Shown: positions 1 through 6,638 of the stretch, one piece after another
How positions within the stretch are numbered: position 1 is the stretch's first letter
How the letters are laid out: each line of letters starts with the position of its first letter
DNA from: Bacteroidales bacterium UBA1769
GTDB lineage: Bacteria > Bacteroidota > Bacteroidia > Bacteroidales > UBA932
DNA: 11,167 bases
Direction of reading: 5' to 3'
Assembly: GCA_002314725.1 (NCBI GenBank)
Contig: DCGV01000037.1
Span: 1 to 11,167, forward strand
Made by a program: the position numbers and the translations under genes
The notes under the pieces: model-generated
What the model was told of the DNA's origin: nothing
Databases searched by the model: none
Seen by the model: the letters and a program-made list of their open reading frames with translations, nothing else

Positions 1-311
1 TGGCGAATCCACCATACTGCATAGGGAATAAATTTATAATGACCATCGTATTTCTCTGCAGCTTGGGTTAGGCCTTGATTTCCTGCGCTAATCAACTCAG
101 ATAGCGTCAAGCCCTGATTTTGAAACCGCCTTGCAACAGCTAAGACAAAACGTTGATTACATGAGCACAGTTGCTGTTGAGCGTCCGAGTCACCATTTTG
201 GATTCTTTTAACAAGCTCTATTTCTTGTTCATTAGTAAGCAAAGGCTGCTGGGATGCGTCCATCATCATAGACTCAAAGGTTTCTGAAGGTGAAGTAGTT
301 GTATTGTTCAT
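1..311 (-). CDS. RpoD-family sigma-70 factor, N-terminal part (cut by left edge)
   Basis: Reading the minus strand from the ATG at 311 gives 103 codons open to the window edge. A short polar N-terminus rich in T, S and M leads into LTNEQEIELVKRIQNGDSDA (about residues 25-44), which resembles the end of region 1.2. This is followed by region 2: CNQRFVLAVARRFQNQGLTL, then a DLI-EGN-GL-like segment (SELISAGNQGL), and KFIPYAVWWIRQ, the region 2.3/2.4 signature that melts and binds the -10 element. It is an RNA polymerase specificity subunit. The YLQEIG-type start of region 1.2 common in Bacteroidetes primary sigma factors is not visible, which suggests a secondary RpoD paralogue rather than the housekeeping factor. 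It starts 28 bp after the stop of the 200-aa gene, so the two are probably co-transcribed. Whether it serves the retron/RavA locus cannot be told. Confidence 0.85.
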   Translation of the reverse strand, partial: MNNTTTSPSETFESMMMDASQQPLLTNEQEIELVKRIQNGDSDAQQQLCSCNQRFVLAVARRFQNQGLTLSELISAGNQGLTQAAEKYDGHYKFIPYAVWWIR

Positions 312-339
312 AGAGTAATAATTAAGGTTGATACAAATT

Positions 340-942
340 TTAAAGTTCCGTTTTCCCAATGATTATTGTGCCCCCTTCATAATCTCGAGCATGATCAAGC
401 AGGAAATGAGATGCTTGTTCCAGATGAGGCAGTGTCACCTCTATGGCAGGTGTGCCGTCTTGGCGATAGAACCCCATCGTGCAGCGGAAAGTCGTATCGG
501 CGGGGGCATAGTCACAGATTGTTCTTTCCAATTCGCTCCACAGGTAGGTATCCTCAGGATCAGCATCCTCGTCCATGTATCCCATATCATTATTGCACAT
601 GGCTACAAACGCCTCTGATTCACGGTCGTCGCTGAAGAGAAGCGAAGCACGAGCCGTGAGCAGTTCCTCAATGTTGCGGGGAGGAAGATTCTCTGTGTCC
701 TCGTAAACATCCAGTTCTTCGAGCAGGTACTTGATTAGACTGGCCTTAATTGCCTTCCGGCCTTCGGTGCGAAGATGGCGAATGATCGACTTGTAGAGAT
801 GGTCGGTCAACTCTTGGTCGGATAGTTCTACCTGATAGCGTTTGAGAAGATCTTGTAACTGACGCGAGAGGGGCATAGCCACATAAAGAGGAGCGAGAAA
901 CTGGAGGAGATTTTGGTTTTTAAAGATTTCTGTTTGTATCAT
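340..942 (-). CDS. Hypothetical acidic protein, about 200 aa, upstream of sigma factor
   Basis: I do not recognise this family. The ORF can be opened at a TTG (948), but ATG at 942 (MIQTEIFKNQNLL) is the more plausible start, giving 200 residues. The N-terminal half looks helical (PLSRQLQDLLKRYQVELSDQ and a basic patch RHLRTEGRKAIKASLIKYLL). The middle is strongly acidic (DMGYMDEDADPEDTYLWSELE). The C-terminus alternates hydrophobic and polar residues as in a small beta or alpha/beta domain. No signal peptide, transmembrane segment or catalytic motif is evident. It is separated from ViaA by 166 bp, enough for its own promoter, and followed at 28 bp by the sigma gene, so it more likely belongs to a transcription unit with the sigma factor than to the RavA-ViaA operon. 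A role as partner or regulator of that sigma factor is only a guess from position. Confidence 0.7.
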   Translation of the reverse strand: MIQTEIFKNQNLLQFLAPLYVAMPLSRQLQDLLKRYQVELSDQELTDHLYKSIIRHLRTEGRKAIKASLIKYLLEELDVYEDTENLPPRNIEELLTARASLLFSDDRESEAFVAMCNNDMGYMDEDADPEDTYLWSELERTICDYAPADTTFRCTMGFYRQDGTPAIEVTLPHLEQASHFLLDHARDYEGGTIIIGKTEL

Positions 943-957
943 ATCCAATATAATTTT

Positions 958-1102
958 GAAGTGTCAAAAAAAGGGGCCTATATATATTATACGAATAACC
1001 TCTCTGCTTCTTTTTTTGAAATGATTAAAATCTTAAAAAAAAGTCCTGTTTTTGGCATAATCAGCGATTTTCGACCTGCATTTTCCCAAAATTTGACACT
1101 TC
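958..1102. repeat. 145-bp AT-rich segment bounded by perfect 11-bp inverted repeats
   Basis: GAAGTGTCAAA at 958-968 is repeated exactly, inverted, as TTTGACACTTC at 1092-1102. Going inward, both ends continue with four different bases and then GGG, so the similarity extends to GAAGTGTCAAAnnnnGGG. The interior is AT-rich with no ORF of note. The segment fills most of the gap between the ViaA stop (1109) and the start of the 200-aa gene (942). The arrangement fits a MITE-like non-autonomous element, but no convincing target-site duplication flanks it. Alternatively the two halves are paired binding sites controlling the 200-aa/sigma genes. Confidence 0.45.
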
Positions 1103-1108
1103 TTCAAA

Positions 1109-2494
1109 TCATACTTTTATTGACCAGAAACGGTCAAGCCACTTATGTTGGCGAACGGAAGAGCAGGTATCAATCTCCAGACCATAGAACTTGGTCCCCT
1201 TGGCCTGTTCTTTCTTCATCTTTTCCATCACATCGTTAAAAGGAGTTGACCAACAGAAATCAGATATAATCAACACGTCGGCCATGGAATATGATTTACT
1301 ATGCAGCGTTTTGATTGACTCTAAAATCATTTCGGTACCGTCAGTTCCACCACTAAAACCATTGCGTAGAAAATCCTTCACTTGCCTCCAATTGGCCGGA
1401 GAAGCCAAGTCGATTGCCTGAGCATGAACGGAGTAAGTAATCAGATAACAGGAACGCCTCTGCTTGCGAGCCATGGTAAGCAGCTGCATCAATAGTGCTG
1501 TTGCCATATCCATAGGCCGCCCCTTCATAGAGCCGGAAGTATCGACTGAGACGATAATCGGGCCCTTGATGAGACGAGGTGTTTCCGTCTTCTTAATATC
1601 GGTTTTCTCCTTGCTGATAGTGGGCGGTTTAGAAGCCATTAGCTGAAGTTGCGATGTAGCAAAGCGATGGTAGAACACATCTTCAGTATCACGTTCTGCC
1701 AAATAAACCAATTCAGCAGGAAGTGCGTCCGGAATATGGTTGCCGATTTTGACACCATCCACCTCCGTCTTCGCCGGGGATTGAGAAAGAAGGATTGGTA
1801 TATATCGAGTAACGACAGTATCCTTTTCTTCCTTAGATTGGGGTTTTTCTCGACCAATCAGCTTAAGAATTTCTCGAAGCACAGGATAACGAAGCACCAT
1901 ATTGCGTGTACGGAGCGCAGTCTTGTAGTCAGAAGAACCAACATCAGCCACATGGAACTCAAATTGCTTCCGGTTAGAACTTATAAGGCGTTGTTCTTCC
2001 TTAAAAATTCGCTCCTTTAATGCTTCTTCCCAAATATCATCCATGGCAGAAAAGATAGCATCATACTCATCCCCTTCCGAAGCGTCCTGCAACTGTTGAA
2101 GGTACCCGAACACGTTCACCTCATCAGCATTATATGCCTCCTGAAGGTAAGACGAAATTTGTTCCCAATGTTTGCGTTTCTCATCGAGAGGAGCATCCAT
2201 AAAAGCATGACGCAATCTCCGTTCGTCTTGCCTATGCTGCTCCAAGGGAATAAAAGCATTTAACATAACAGAGAGAAATTCAAAAAGCGAGTTCTTGAAC
2301 ACCTCACGCCAATCTTCATCCTCTTTGCAATGGAAGTAATTAGATGGCTCTGAGATGGCCTCGATGAGATAGTCGCGCAACGGATCCGGATCGTCATTAG
2401 GCTTCGGTGGTGGCACAGTACCGGTATCCATGTACAAATCGAACAACTCCGAATAGCTGTCGAGACGTTGCTTTATGAAGGATTGTTCATTCAT
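1109..2494 (-). CDS. viaA: ViaA-like VWA domain protein
   Basis: This 461-aa protein (E. coli ViaA, from memory, is about 480) has a long helical N-terminal region and a C-terminal von Willebrand A domain. The metal-ion-dependent adhesion site is complete: DTSGS at residues 318-322, the Thr of SGGTD at 381-385, and the Asp of IISDF near 412. Family-typical words around it are GPIIVSVDTSGSM, RRSCYLITYS and GFSGGTDGTEMI. ViaA proteins bind and stimulate the partner AAA+ ATPase RavA in the cytosol; no signal peptide or membrane segment is seen here. Its ATG overlaps the RavA stop by four bases (ATGA), implying translational coupling and fixed stoichiometry. The C-terminus stops shortly after the VWA fold, without the Arg-rich tail of the E. 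coli protein. VWA/MoxR pairs are also known as cores of predicted conflict systems, which fits the retron neighbourhood. Confidence 0.9.
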   Translation of the reverse strand: MNEQSFIKQRLDSYSELFDLYMDTGTVPPPKPNDDPDPLRDYLIEAISEPSNYFHCKEDEDWREVFKNSLFEFLSVMLNAFIPLEQHRQDERRLRHAFMDAPLDEKRKHWEQISSYLQEAYNADEVNVFGYLQQLQDASEGDEYDAIFSAMDDIWEEALKERIFKEEQRLISSNRKQFEFHVADVGSSDYKTALRTRNMVLRYPVLREILKLIGREKPQSKEEKDTVVTRYIPILLSQSPAKTEVDGVKIGNHIPDALPAELVYLAERDTEDVFYHRFATSQLQLMASKPPTISKEKTDIKKTETPRLIKGPIIVSVDTSGSMKGRPMDMATALLMQLLTMARKQRRSCYLITYSVHAQAIDLASPANWRQVKDFLRNGFSGGTDGTEMILESIKTLHSKSYSMADVLIISDFCWSTPFNDVMEKMKKEQAKGTKFYGLEIDTCSSVRQHKWLDRFWSIKV

Positions 2495-4143
2495 AGATTG
2501 GCGGCTTTTGCTCGGGCTACGTCTAAACGCTTTTCTAAGGCTTTCACCTGCTTTTGCACGAGACCAATATCATCAATCGAAACGAAAAGGTTCTTTGAAT
2601 CTTTGATGGAGGCAAAACGGAAAGCAAGAGACGATTTTACATTATTGATACGTTCCACCAATGGCGCTCCATAGATAGACAACTCCAAAGGTAATTCCTC
2701 TGAAGAAGTGCCATAGGAGTTCATCATATCCGTAATAGATGGTACCCCCATCGAATTAGGAGCTGCCGGCCTTGGTTTGTACCCTGCACGGATAAAAGAA
2801 TATGACTGGCCGTCAACGAACAAACTGCCATACCCTTTACGCAGTTTGACTGTAGCGACATTCTGCTTTCCAGAGGTATCAAAGGCACGCATATTCTTAT
2901 CATAATGACGGATGTAATAAGCATTCTTGCTTTGGTCGAAGTACATTATACCATTGCTCTCTCCTTGAATGGGAATGTACTTGTAGTCGGTTTTATTAAA
3001 GAACACCTTTCCCCGTGGATGGTTCTGCAAACCAAGATAAAAGTAGTCAAAGGTTTTATATTCCTCCAAACTTTCCTCCGGATCTTTGCTAGCCAACTCA
3101 CGATGTCCTTCGTCACATTCGTTCTCAATCTCAACAGTTTCTTTCTCAAAATCAGAGATAACAGACATACTCACCATGGTCAGAACTGGTTCAATGCACT
3201 CTACTTTGTTCCAGAGGACATGGTAAAGCAGTAGCAAATCAGAATAGTCGATAGCTGTGCGACCATTCAAGAAGGCAGAAGCACGCAGCAGATGGATTAC
3301 TTTACGCCAGCGACGGTCGGATATGTAATAATCAAGAGGAGCCACTCCATCCTGCTTCCCTGCATCCGTCAATGCTTTGCGGATGGATGTAATAGTTAAT
3401 AGAATACCCTCCGGCACATCTATGTTGGACATAGCCTGTTGCCAACTGCTATACAGTTCATCGGTAACGAGCAAATCGTCCGAGACTGAAATAGTTGGCA
3501 TCTCAGACATCGTAAGCATTCGGTAAAAGGTTTTCTCATTCTCGATGCAATTGCTGACTACACGCACCAAGAATCGATCCCAAAGAGCTTCCAGTCCTTC
3601 GTCTTCAGCCGGCAACTCGTTGGAGGCTGCGATTAGGCATTTCATAGGCACACGCAAAGTGTGCGTACCATTTTGATATATCTTTTCGTTGATGACGGTA
3701 AGCAATGCGTTCTGGATAGCCGGTCCGGCTTTCCATATCTCATCGAGAAACACGATGGTGGCGTCAGGAAGAAATCCTGCCACCTTTCGCTCATAGGTAT
3801 CTTCGCTCTTGAGTTTCTGAATACTGACCGGACCGAAAATTTCGTCCGGAGTAGAGAAACGAGACATCAGATATTCAAAAGCCTTTGCGCCCTTGAATAT
3901 CATTTTCAATCGACGTGACACCTCACTCTTAGCAGTACCCGGAGGGCCGAGGAGGAACACACTCTCACCACTAACCGCACAAAGTAGTGCGATAGCGAGA
4001 ATGTGATCCTTCTCGTAGAGACCCTGCGAAATAGTCTTTATGAGCGACTCTATTTGCTGACGTGGTCCTGGAGTGAGGACATCCAATAAAGTATTCTCAG
4101 GTTGTACAGTCTTTTTACGAGACTTGGTTGTTGTCTGCTTCAT
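2491..4143 (-). CDS. ravA: RavA-like MoxR-family AAA+ ATPase
   Basis: This 550-aa protein matches RavA closely along its N-terminal 300 residues. Words seen are SGESVFLLGPPGTAKSEVSR (Walker A at 66-73), a segment AFEYLMSRFSTPDEIFGPVS, VFLDEIWKAGPAIQNALLT (Walker B at 131-137), ASNELP (sensor 1, 173-178), LWDRFLVR (arginine finger, about 187-194) and SDRRWRK (sensor 2, 275-281). All catalytic residues are present, so an active hexameric MoxR ATPase is expected. The region after residue 350 diverges and should hold the equivalent of the RavA LARA/helical C-terminal part; it ends in a likely coiled segment (VQKQVKALEKRLDVARAKA). RavA works with ViaA as a chaperone-like remodelling machine. The N-terminus has an extra basic stretch (KQTTTKSRKKTV). 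Its start lies inside the 3' end of the 157-aa gene (29-bp overlap) and its stop overlaps the viaA start, so it is the centre of a tight operon. Confidence 0.93.
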   Translation of the reverse strand: MKQTTTKSRKKTVQPENTLLDVLTPGPRQQIESLIKTISQGLYEKDHILAIALLCAVSGESVFLLGPPGTAKSEVSRRLKMIFKGAKAFEYLMSRFSTPDEIFGPVSIQKLKSEDTYERKVAGFLPDATIVFLDEIWKAGPAIQNALLTVINEKIYQNGTHTLRVPMKCLIAASNELPAEDEGLEALWDRFLVRVVSNCIENEKTFYRMLTMSEMPTISVSDDLLVTDELYSSWQQAMSNIDVPEGILLTITSIRKALTDAGKQDGVAPLDYYISDRRWRKVIHLLRASAFLNGRTAIDYSDLLLLYHVLWNKVECIEPVLTMVSMSVISDFEKETVEIENECDEGHRELASKDPEESLEEYKTFDYFYLGLQNHPRGKVFFNKTDYKYIPIQGESNGIMYFDQSKNAYYIRHYDKNMRAFDTSGKQNVATVKLRKGYGSLFVDGQSYSFIRAGYKPRPAAPNSMGVPSITDMMNSYGTSSEELPLELSIYGAPLVERINNVKSSLAFRFASIKDSKNLFVSIDDIGLVQKQVKALEKRLDVARAKAANL

Positions 4144-4588
4144 GGCTTATACATTTTGAAAAGATTTCAATAGATATTGTAGTAAGGAAAGATACCATCT
4201 CATCGTTACTACCGGAAAGCGGATGGCTATAGTACTGCGAACGATAGAGAGTAAAGTCACGCAGTACATTCGATTCCATAAATACAGGCTGCACCACATC
4301 CTCATAATAGAGCGAATCAAAAGGCATAAAGCGCACATAGATAAATGGTGAAGACTCTGCTTCTCGATCAAGAATGATGCGCAGTTGATGACCTGATGGG
4401 AGCGACATATCTAAACGTGTTTCCCTATCGGAGGTAAAAACAGAGACCTCATAACCAGCATCACCAATCTGATGTGCAGCATGTGCAAAAAGCCGAACCC
4501 ATAAGGGCGAGCGTTGGGGCTGTTCGTCAGAACGACCCATAAACAGCCCCAAGGCGGTAGAACTTATTTTCCTTACAACAGTATCCAT
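4115..4588 (-). CDS. Hypothetical protein, 157 aa, between AAA ATPase and RavA
   Basis: I do not recognise this family. The start codon at 4588 lies 12 bp after the AAA ATPase stop, and the 3' end overlaps the RavA start by 29 bp, so it is an integral operon member. The sequence looks like a compact soluble alpha/beta domain: SPLWVRLFAHAAHQIGDAGY near residues 27-46, alternating strand-like stretches (YEVSVFTSDRE, LRIILDREA, FIYVRFMPFD), then SLYYEDVVQPVFMESNVLRD and a helical C-terminus. There is no signal peptide, membrane helix or obvious catalytic motif. Being wedged between two AAA+ ATPase genes suggests an adaptor or substrate-recognition subunit for one of them. This is inference from position only. 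Confidence 0.75.
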   Translation of the reverse strand: MDTVVRKISSTALGLFMGRSDEQPQRSPLWVRLFAHAAHQIGDAGYEVSVFTSDRETRLDMSLPSGHQLRIILDREAESSPFIYVRFMPFDSLYYEDVVQPVFMESNVLRDFTLYRSQYYSHPLSGSNDEMVSFLTTISIEIFSKCISHEADNNQVS

Positions 4589-4600
4589 AACAATAAGAAA

Positions 4601-6253
4601 TTAGCAAAATCCTATTTTGTTTCCAGATTTCTTGTTAAATTGTTCTGCACGACACGCTTCACGGATGGTGTCAATTGCCAAACCATCCTTTCCGCTAAGG
4701 ATGGAATCAACGATATGCTTGCGGGCGATGTTCTCTATCTGGCCTCCGGAGAAACTGTAAGAAGAAGCAAGATCAAGTGCGTCCTTCTCATCAAGGTCAG
4801 GCAGAAGCGCACGCCAAATATGTTTGCTCTCGTTAGCCGTAGGTTTCGGGAACTCTATCTTATAGAGGAAACGACGCTCAAAAGCTGCATCCAGATTGCC
4901 GGTCAGGTTGGTGGTGGCAATCATGATACCATCCAGATTCTCCATCTCCTGAAGGATGATGTTCTGCATAGCATTCTCCATCTTGTCCACGCCGGTAACG
5001 GCCCCCTCATTACGCTTGCAAAGTACGGCATCTGCCTCATTGAAGAGCAAGATAGGAGCCAGCTTTGCGTTTTTGCAGAGGCGGCGATAGTCTTCGAAGA
5101 CGGCTTTAACATTTTTCTCAGTATCGCCTACCCACTTGCTACGGAGGTTTGGTACATCAACCATCTTGATGGCTCGACCTGTCTCGCGAGCGAGCTGCAG
5201 AACCGTCTCCGTCTTGCCGGTACCGGGAGAGCCATAGAATATGCAGGCAAAGCCTCTGCGCATGCCTTTGTCATCCAATCGCTTCTGAACTGAACGAAAA
5301 CGCTCCTCTTGAAGAAGGCTACGGAGTTGGTTTACCTGCCTCGTCACGGACTCGCAGTAGAATAACTTCTTTTCTGAAATATCATCAGGTTGAGTGAGAC
5401 CCACAGTAGAAGACTTCTTCATATTGGGCAACCCTTCAAGAAATTCCTCTTTTGCTTTATCCGTCAACTTCCAAGCATTACTCTCCACTTGACCATCGGA
5501 GCAGGCATATTCAACTAGTTTTTCAAGTTGGAGACTATGATATCCCCCTTCTAACTGACGAGTTATACTACGGAGAACATGACGATTTTCTGGGATATCT
5601 TCAATATCGCGCGAAACAATATGATTATCATTATTGCGGACGAAAAGATCTGCAATGGCCAGAAAGGTAATTGTATCTTCATCCACATCCTCCAGATGAT
5701 AATATTTCAATTTTTGAACAACCGTAAGTGATGAATTGTTGTCAATAAGCCGCTGTAGTTCTTGTACAAAAATAGTAAAAGATAGTGATTCACGATCGCG
5801 ACTTCTCATTATATCAGCCAAGCTGTCCCACCAGTCTGCAACAGCGAGATTTTCGTACGAATCAAACTCATAAGGATGGTTCTCTCGAATCGCGCCAACA
5901 GCTTTACCAAGGACATTGAAAGTCATAGTGCCATTGCCTTCCATACAGATATTAATATACCCTTTTTCTGACAAAGATTCAATTTCTGCCCAAAAAGTTT
6001 GCATCTTGATATTGTTGCAGTTAAAGTGACGTGCCAAATCCCGGAAAGCGATGTTGTTATCATCACACAGGTTGACAAAAGCAGTAAGCATCAACGCCTC
6101 ACGATCGGTAATAGACAGGCGACAGGCCAATGAGTCAAGCATAGGCTGAACGGATTTTAGATTGGCTGGAGAAAGCTTCTTGTCATAGGTTTTCTCCAGA
6201 ATAACCTCCATTATTTGCATGAGGTTGAGTTTATTAATTTCTGCTTTCGTCAT
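4601..6253 (-). CDS. SpoVK/Cdc48-like AAA+ ATPase with long N-terminal domain
   Basis: This 550-aa protein has a mostly helical N-terminal half of about 300 residues, including a possible winged-helix-like part, and a C-terminal AAA module. The module shows GSPGTGKT (Walker A, 341-348), ILLFNEAD (Walker B, 401-408), ATTN (sensor 1, 446-449), FERRF with arginine-finger candidates R460/R461, and FSGGQIENIAR (sensor 2 region, 501-511). The usual Walker B Asp is Asn here, but the catalytic Glu is kept; FNEAD-type Walker B motifs also occur in this bacterial subgroup as I recall it. It most likely remodels or unfolds a protein partner in the cytosol. A 12-bp gap to the 157-aa gene puts it at the head of the AAA/157-aa/RavA/ViaA operon. 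Its start lies 22 bp from one of the three shared promoter elements (6276-6315), giving a very short leader. Confidence 0.88.
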   Translation of the reverse strand: MTKAEINKLNLMQIMEVILEKTYDKKLSPANLKSVQPMLDSLACRLSITDREALMLTAFVNLCDDNNIAFRDLARHFNCNNIKMQTFWAEIESLSEKGYINICMEGNGTMTFNVLGKAVGAIRENHPYEFDSYENLAVADWWDSLADIMRSRDRESLSFTIFVQELQRLIDNNSSLTVVQKLKYYHLEDVDEDTITFLAIADLFVRNNDNHIVSRDIEDIPENRHVLRSITRQLEGGYHSLQLEKLVEYACSDGQVESNAWKLTDKAKEEFLEGLPNMKKSSTVGLTQPDDISEKKLFYCESVTRQVNQLRSLLQEERFRSVQKRLDDKGMRRGFACIFYGSPGTGKTETVLQLARETGRAIKMVDVPNLRSKWVGDTEKNVKAVFEDYRRLCKNAKLAPILLFNEADAVLCKRNEGAVTGVDKMENAMQNIILQEMENLDGIMIATTNLTGNLDAAFERRFLYKIEFPKPTANESKHIWRALLPDLDEKDALDLASSYSFSGGQIENIARKHIVDSILSGKDGLAIDTIREACRAEQFNKKSGNKIGFC

Positions 6254-6275
6254 AGGGATAAAATTTTAAATTCGG

Positions 6276-6315
6276 TGCAAAATTACTATGACAAACTGCC
6301 ATAAGTAAGCAGATA
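6276..6315 (-). promoter_or_regulatory. Shared promoter/operator element, copy 1 (upstream of AAA-RavA-ViaA operon)
   Basis: On the minus strand the core reads CTGCTTACTTATGGCAGTTT, and TAATTTTGCA begins 11 bp after GGCA. TAATTTTG fits the Bacteroidetes -7 box TAnnTTTG. The -33 position holds the dyad TGCT-N7-GGCA instead of a clear TTTG box. It aligns without gaps to copies at 6602-6638 and 8266-8305. With a start site about 7 bp past the -7 box, the leader to the ATG at 6253 would be under 25 nt. The dyad position suits an activator or a repressor. Confidence 0.65.
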
Positions 6316-6317
6316 TT

Positions 6318-6554
6318 TTATAATTTTGCCAAATAGTCGATTTTTTTCTTTGCACAAGCATCAATTTGCTCTGCAAAATCGAGGAGTTGCATGTTTATGA
6401 TTTTAACTGCGTCATCTGGATCGCACCCCAATAAAGAACTGATCTTTTGTGAGCGATGAGATAAAGTAGTTCCCTCGCATGAGATACGAACCACTTGGCT
6501 GCGAAGTTCTAGATCGTCAGCCATCTTTTTAAAGGCTAAATGAAGTTTAGACAT
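6318..6554 (-). CDS. Hypothetical 78-aa protein downstream of the retron RT
   Basis: I do not recognise this protein. It is small, predicted helical and rather basic at both ends (MSKLHLAFKKMADDLELRSQ at the start, DACAKKKIDYLAKL at the end), with no membrane segment. The central part (TTLSHRSQKISSLLGCDPDD) could be a small DNA- or protein-binding helical unit, but no helix-turn-helix can be asserted. It has its own copy of the shared promoter element (6602-6638, 48 bp from the ATG), embedded in the RT 3' end. Its stop is directly next to copy 1, which drives the AAA operon. The position between retron and ATPase operon, the size and the private promoter fit a regulator, adaptor or toxin/antitoxin-like partner; none is proven. 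Confidence 0.65.
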   Translation of the reverse strand: MSKLHLAFKKMADDLELRSQVVRISCEGTTLSHRSQKISSLLGCDPDDAVKIINMQLLDFAEQIDACAKKKIDYLAKL

Positions 6555-6601
6555 AATAGTACAAATATAAAAAGTTACAGCGCCCTTCTTTCGAAAGACG
6601 C

Positions 6602-6638
6602 TGCAAAATTACTACGAGGAATTGCCTTAAGACGGCAG
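6602..6638 (-). promoter_or_regulatory. Shared promoter/operator element, copy 3 (upstream of 78-aa gene)
   Basis: On the minus strand: CTGCCGTCTTAAGGCAATTC, then TAATTTTGCAG beginning 11 bp after GGCA. This copy has the most perfect dyad, TGCC-N7-GGCA. It straddles the RT stop codon (6627-6629), so selection for coding and for the operator overlap. It would let the 78-aa gene be expressed separately from the RT. Confidence 0.6.

Noticed and set aside
943..948. TTG start for the 200-aa gene
   Set aside because: It adds only two codons before a good ATG at 942; TTG starts are uncommon in Bacteroidetes.
1031..1060. Intrinsic terminator after viaA at the A8/T8 run
   Set aside because: No stable GC hairpin precedes the T-run in the direction of transcription.
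4514..5293. 259-codon plus-strand ORF
   Set aside because: It lies antisense to the AAA ATPase and the 157-aa gene; its residue order shows no family pattern while the opposite strand has complete AAA motifs.
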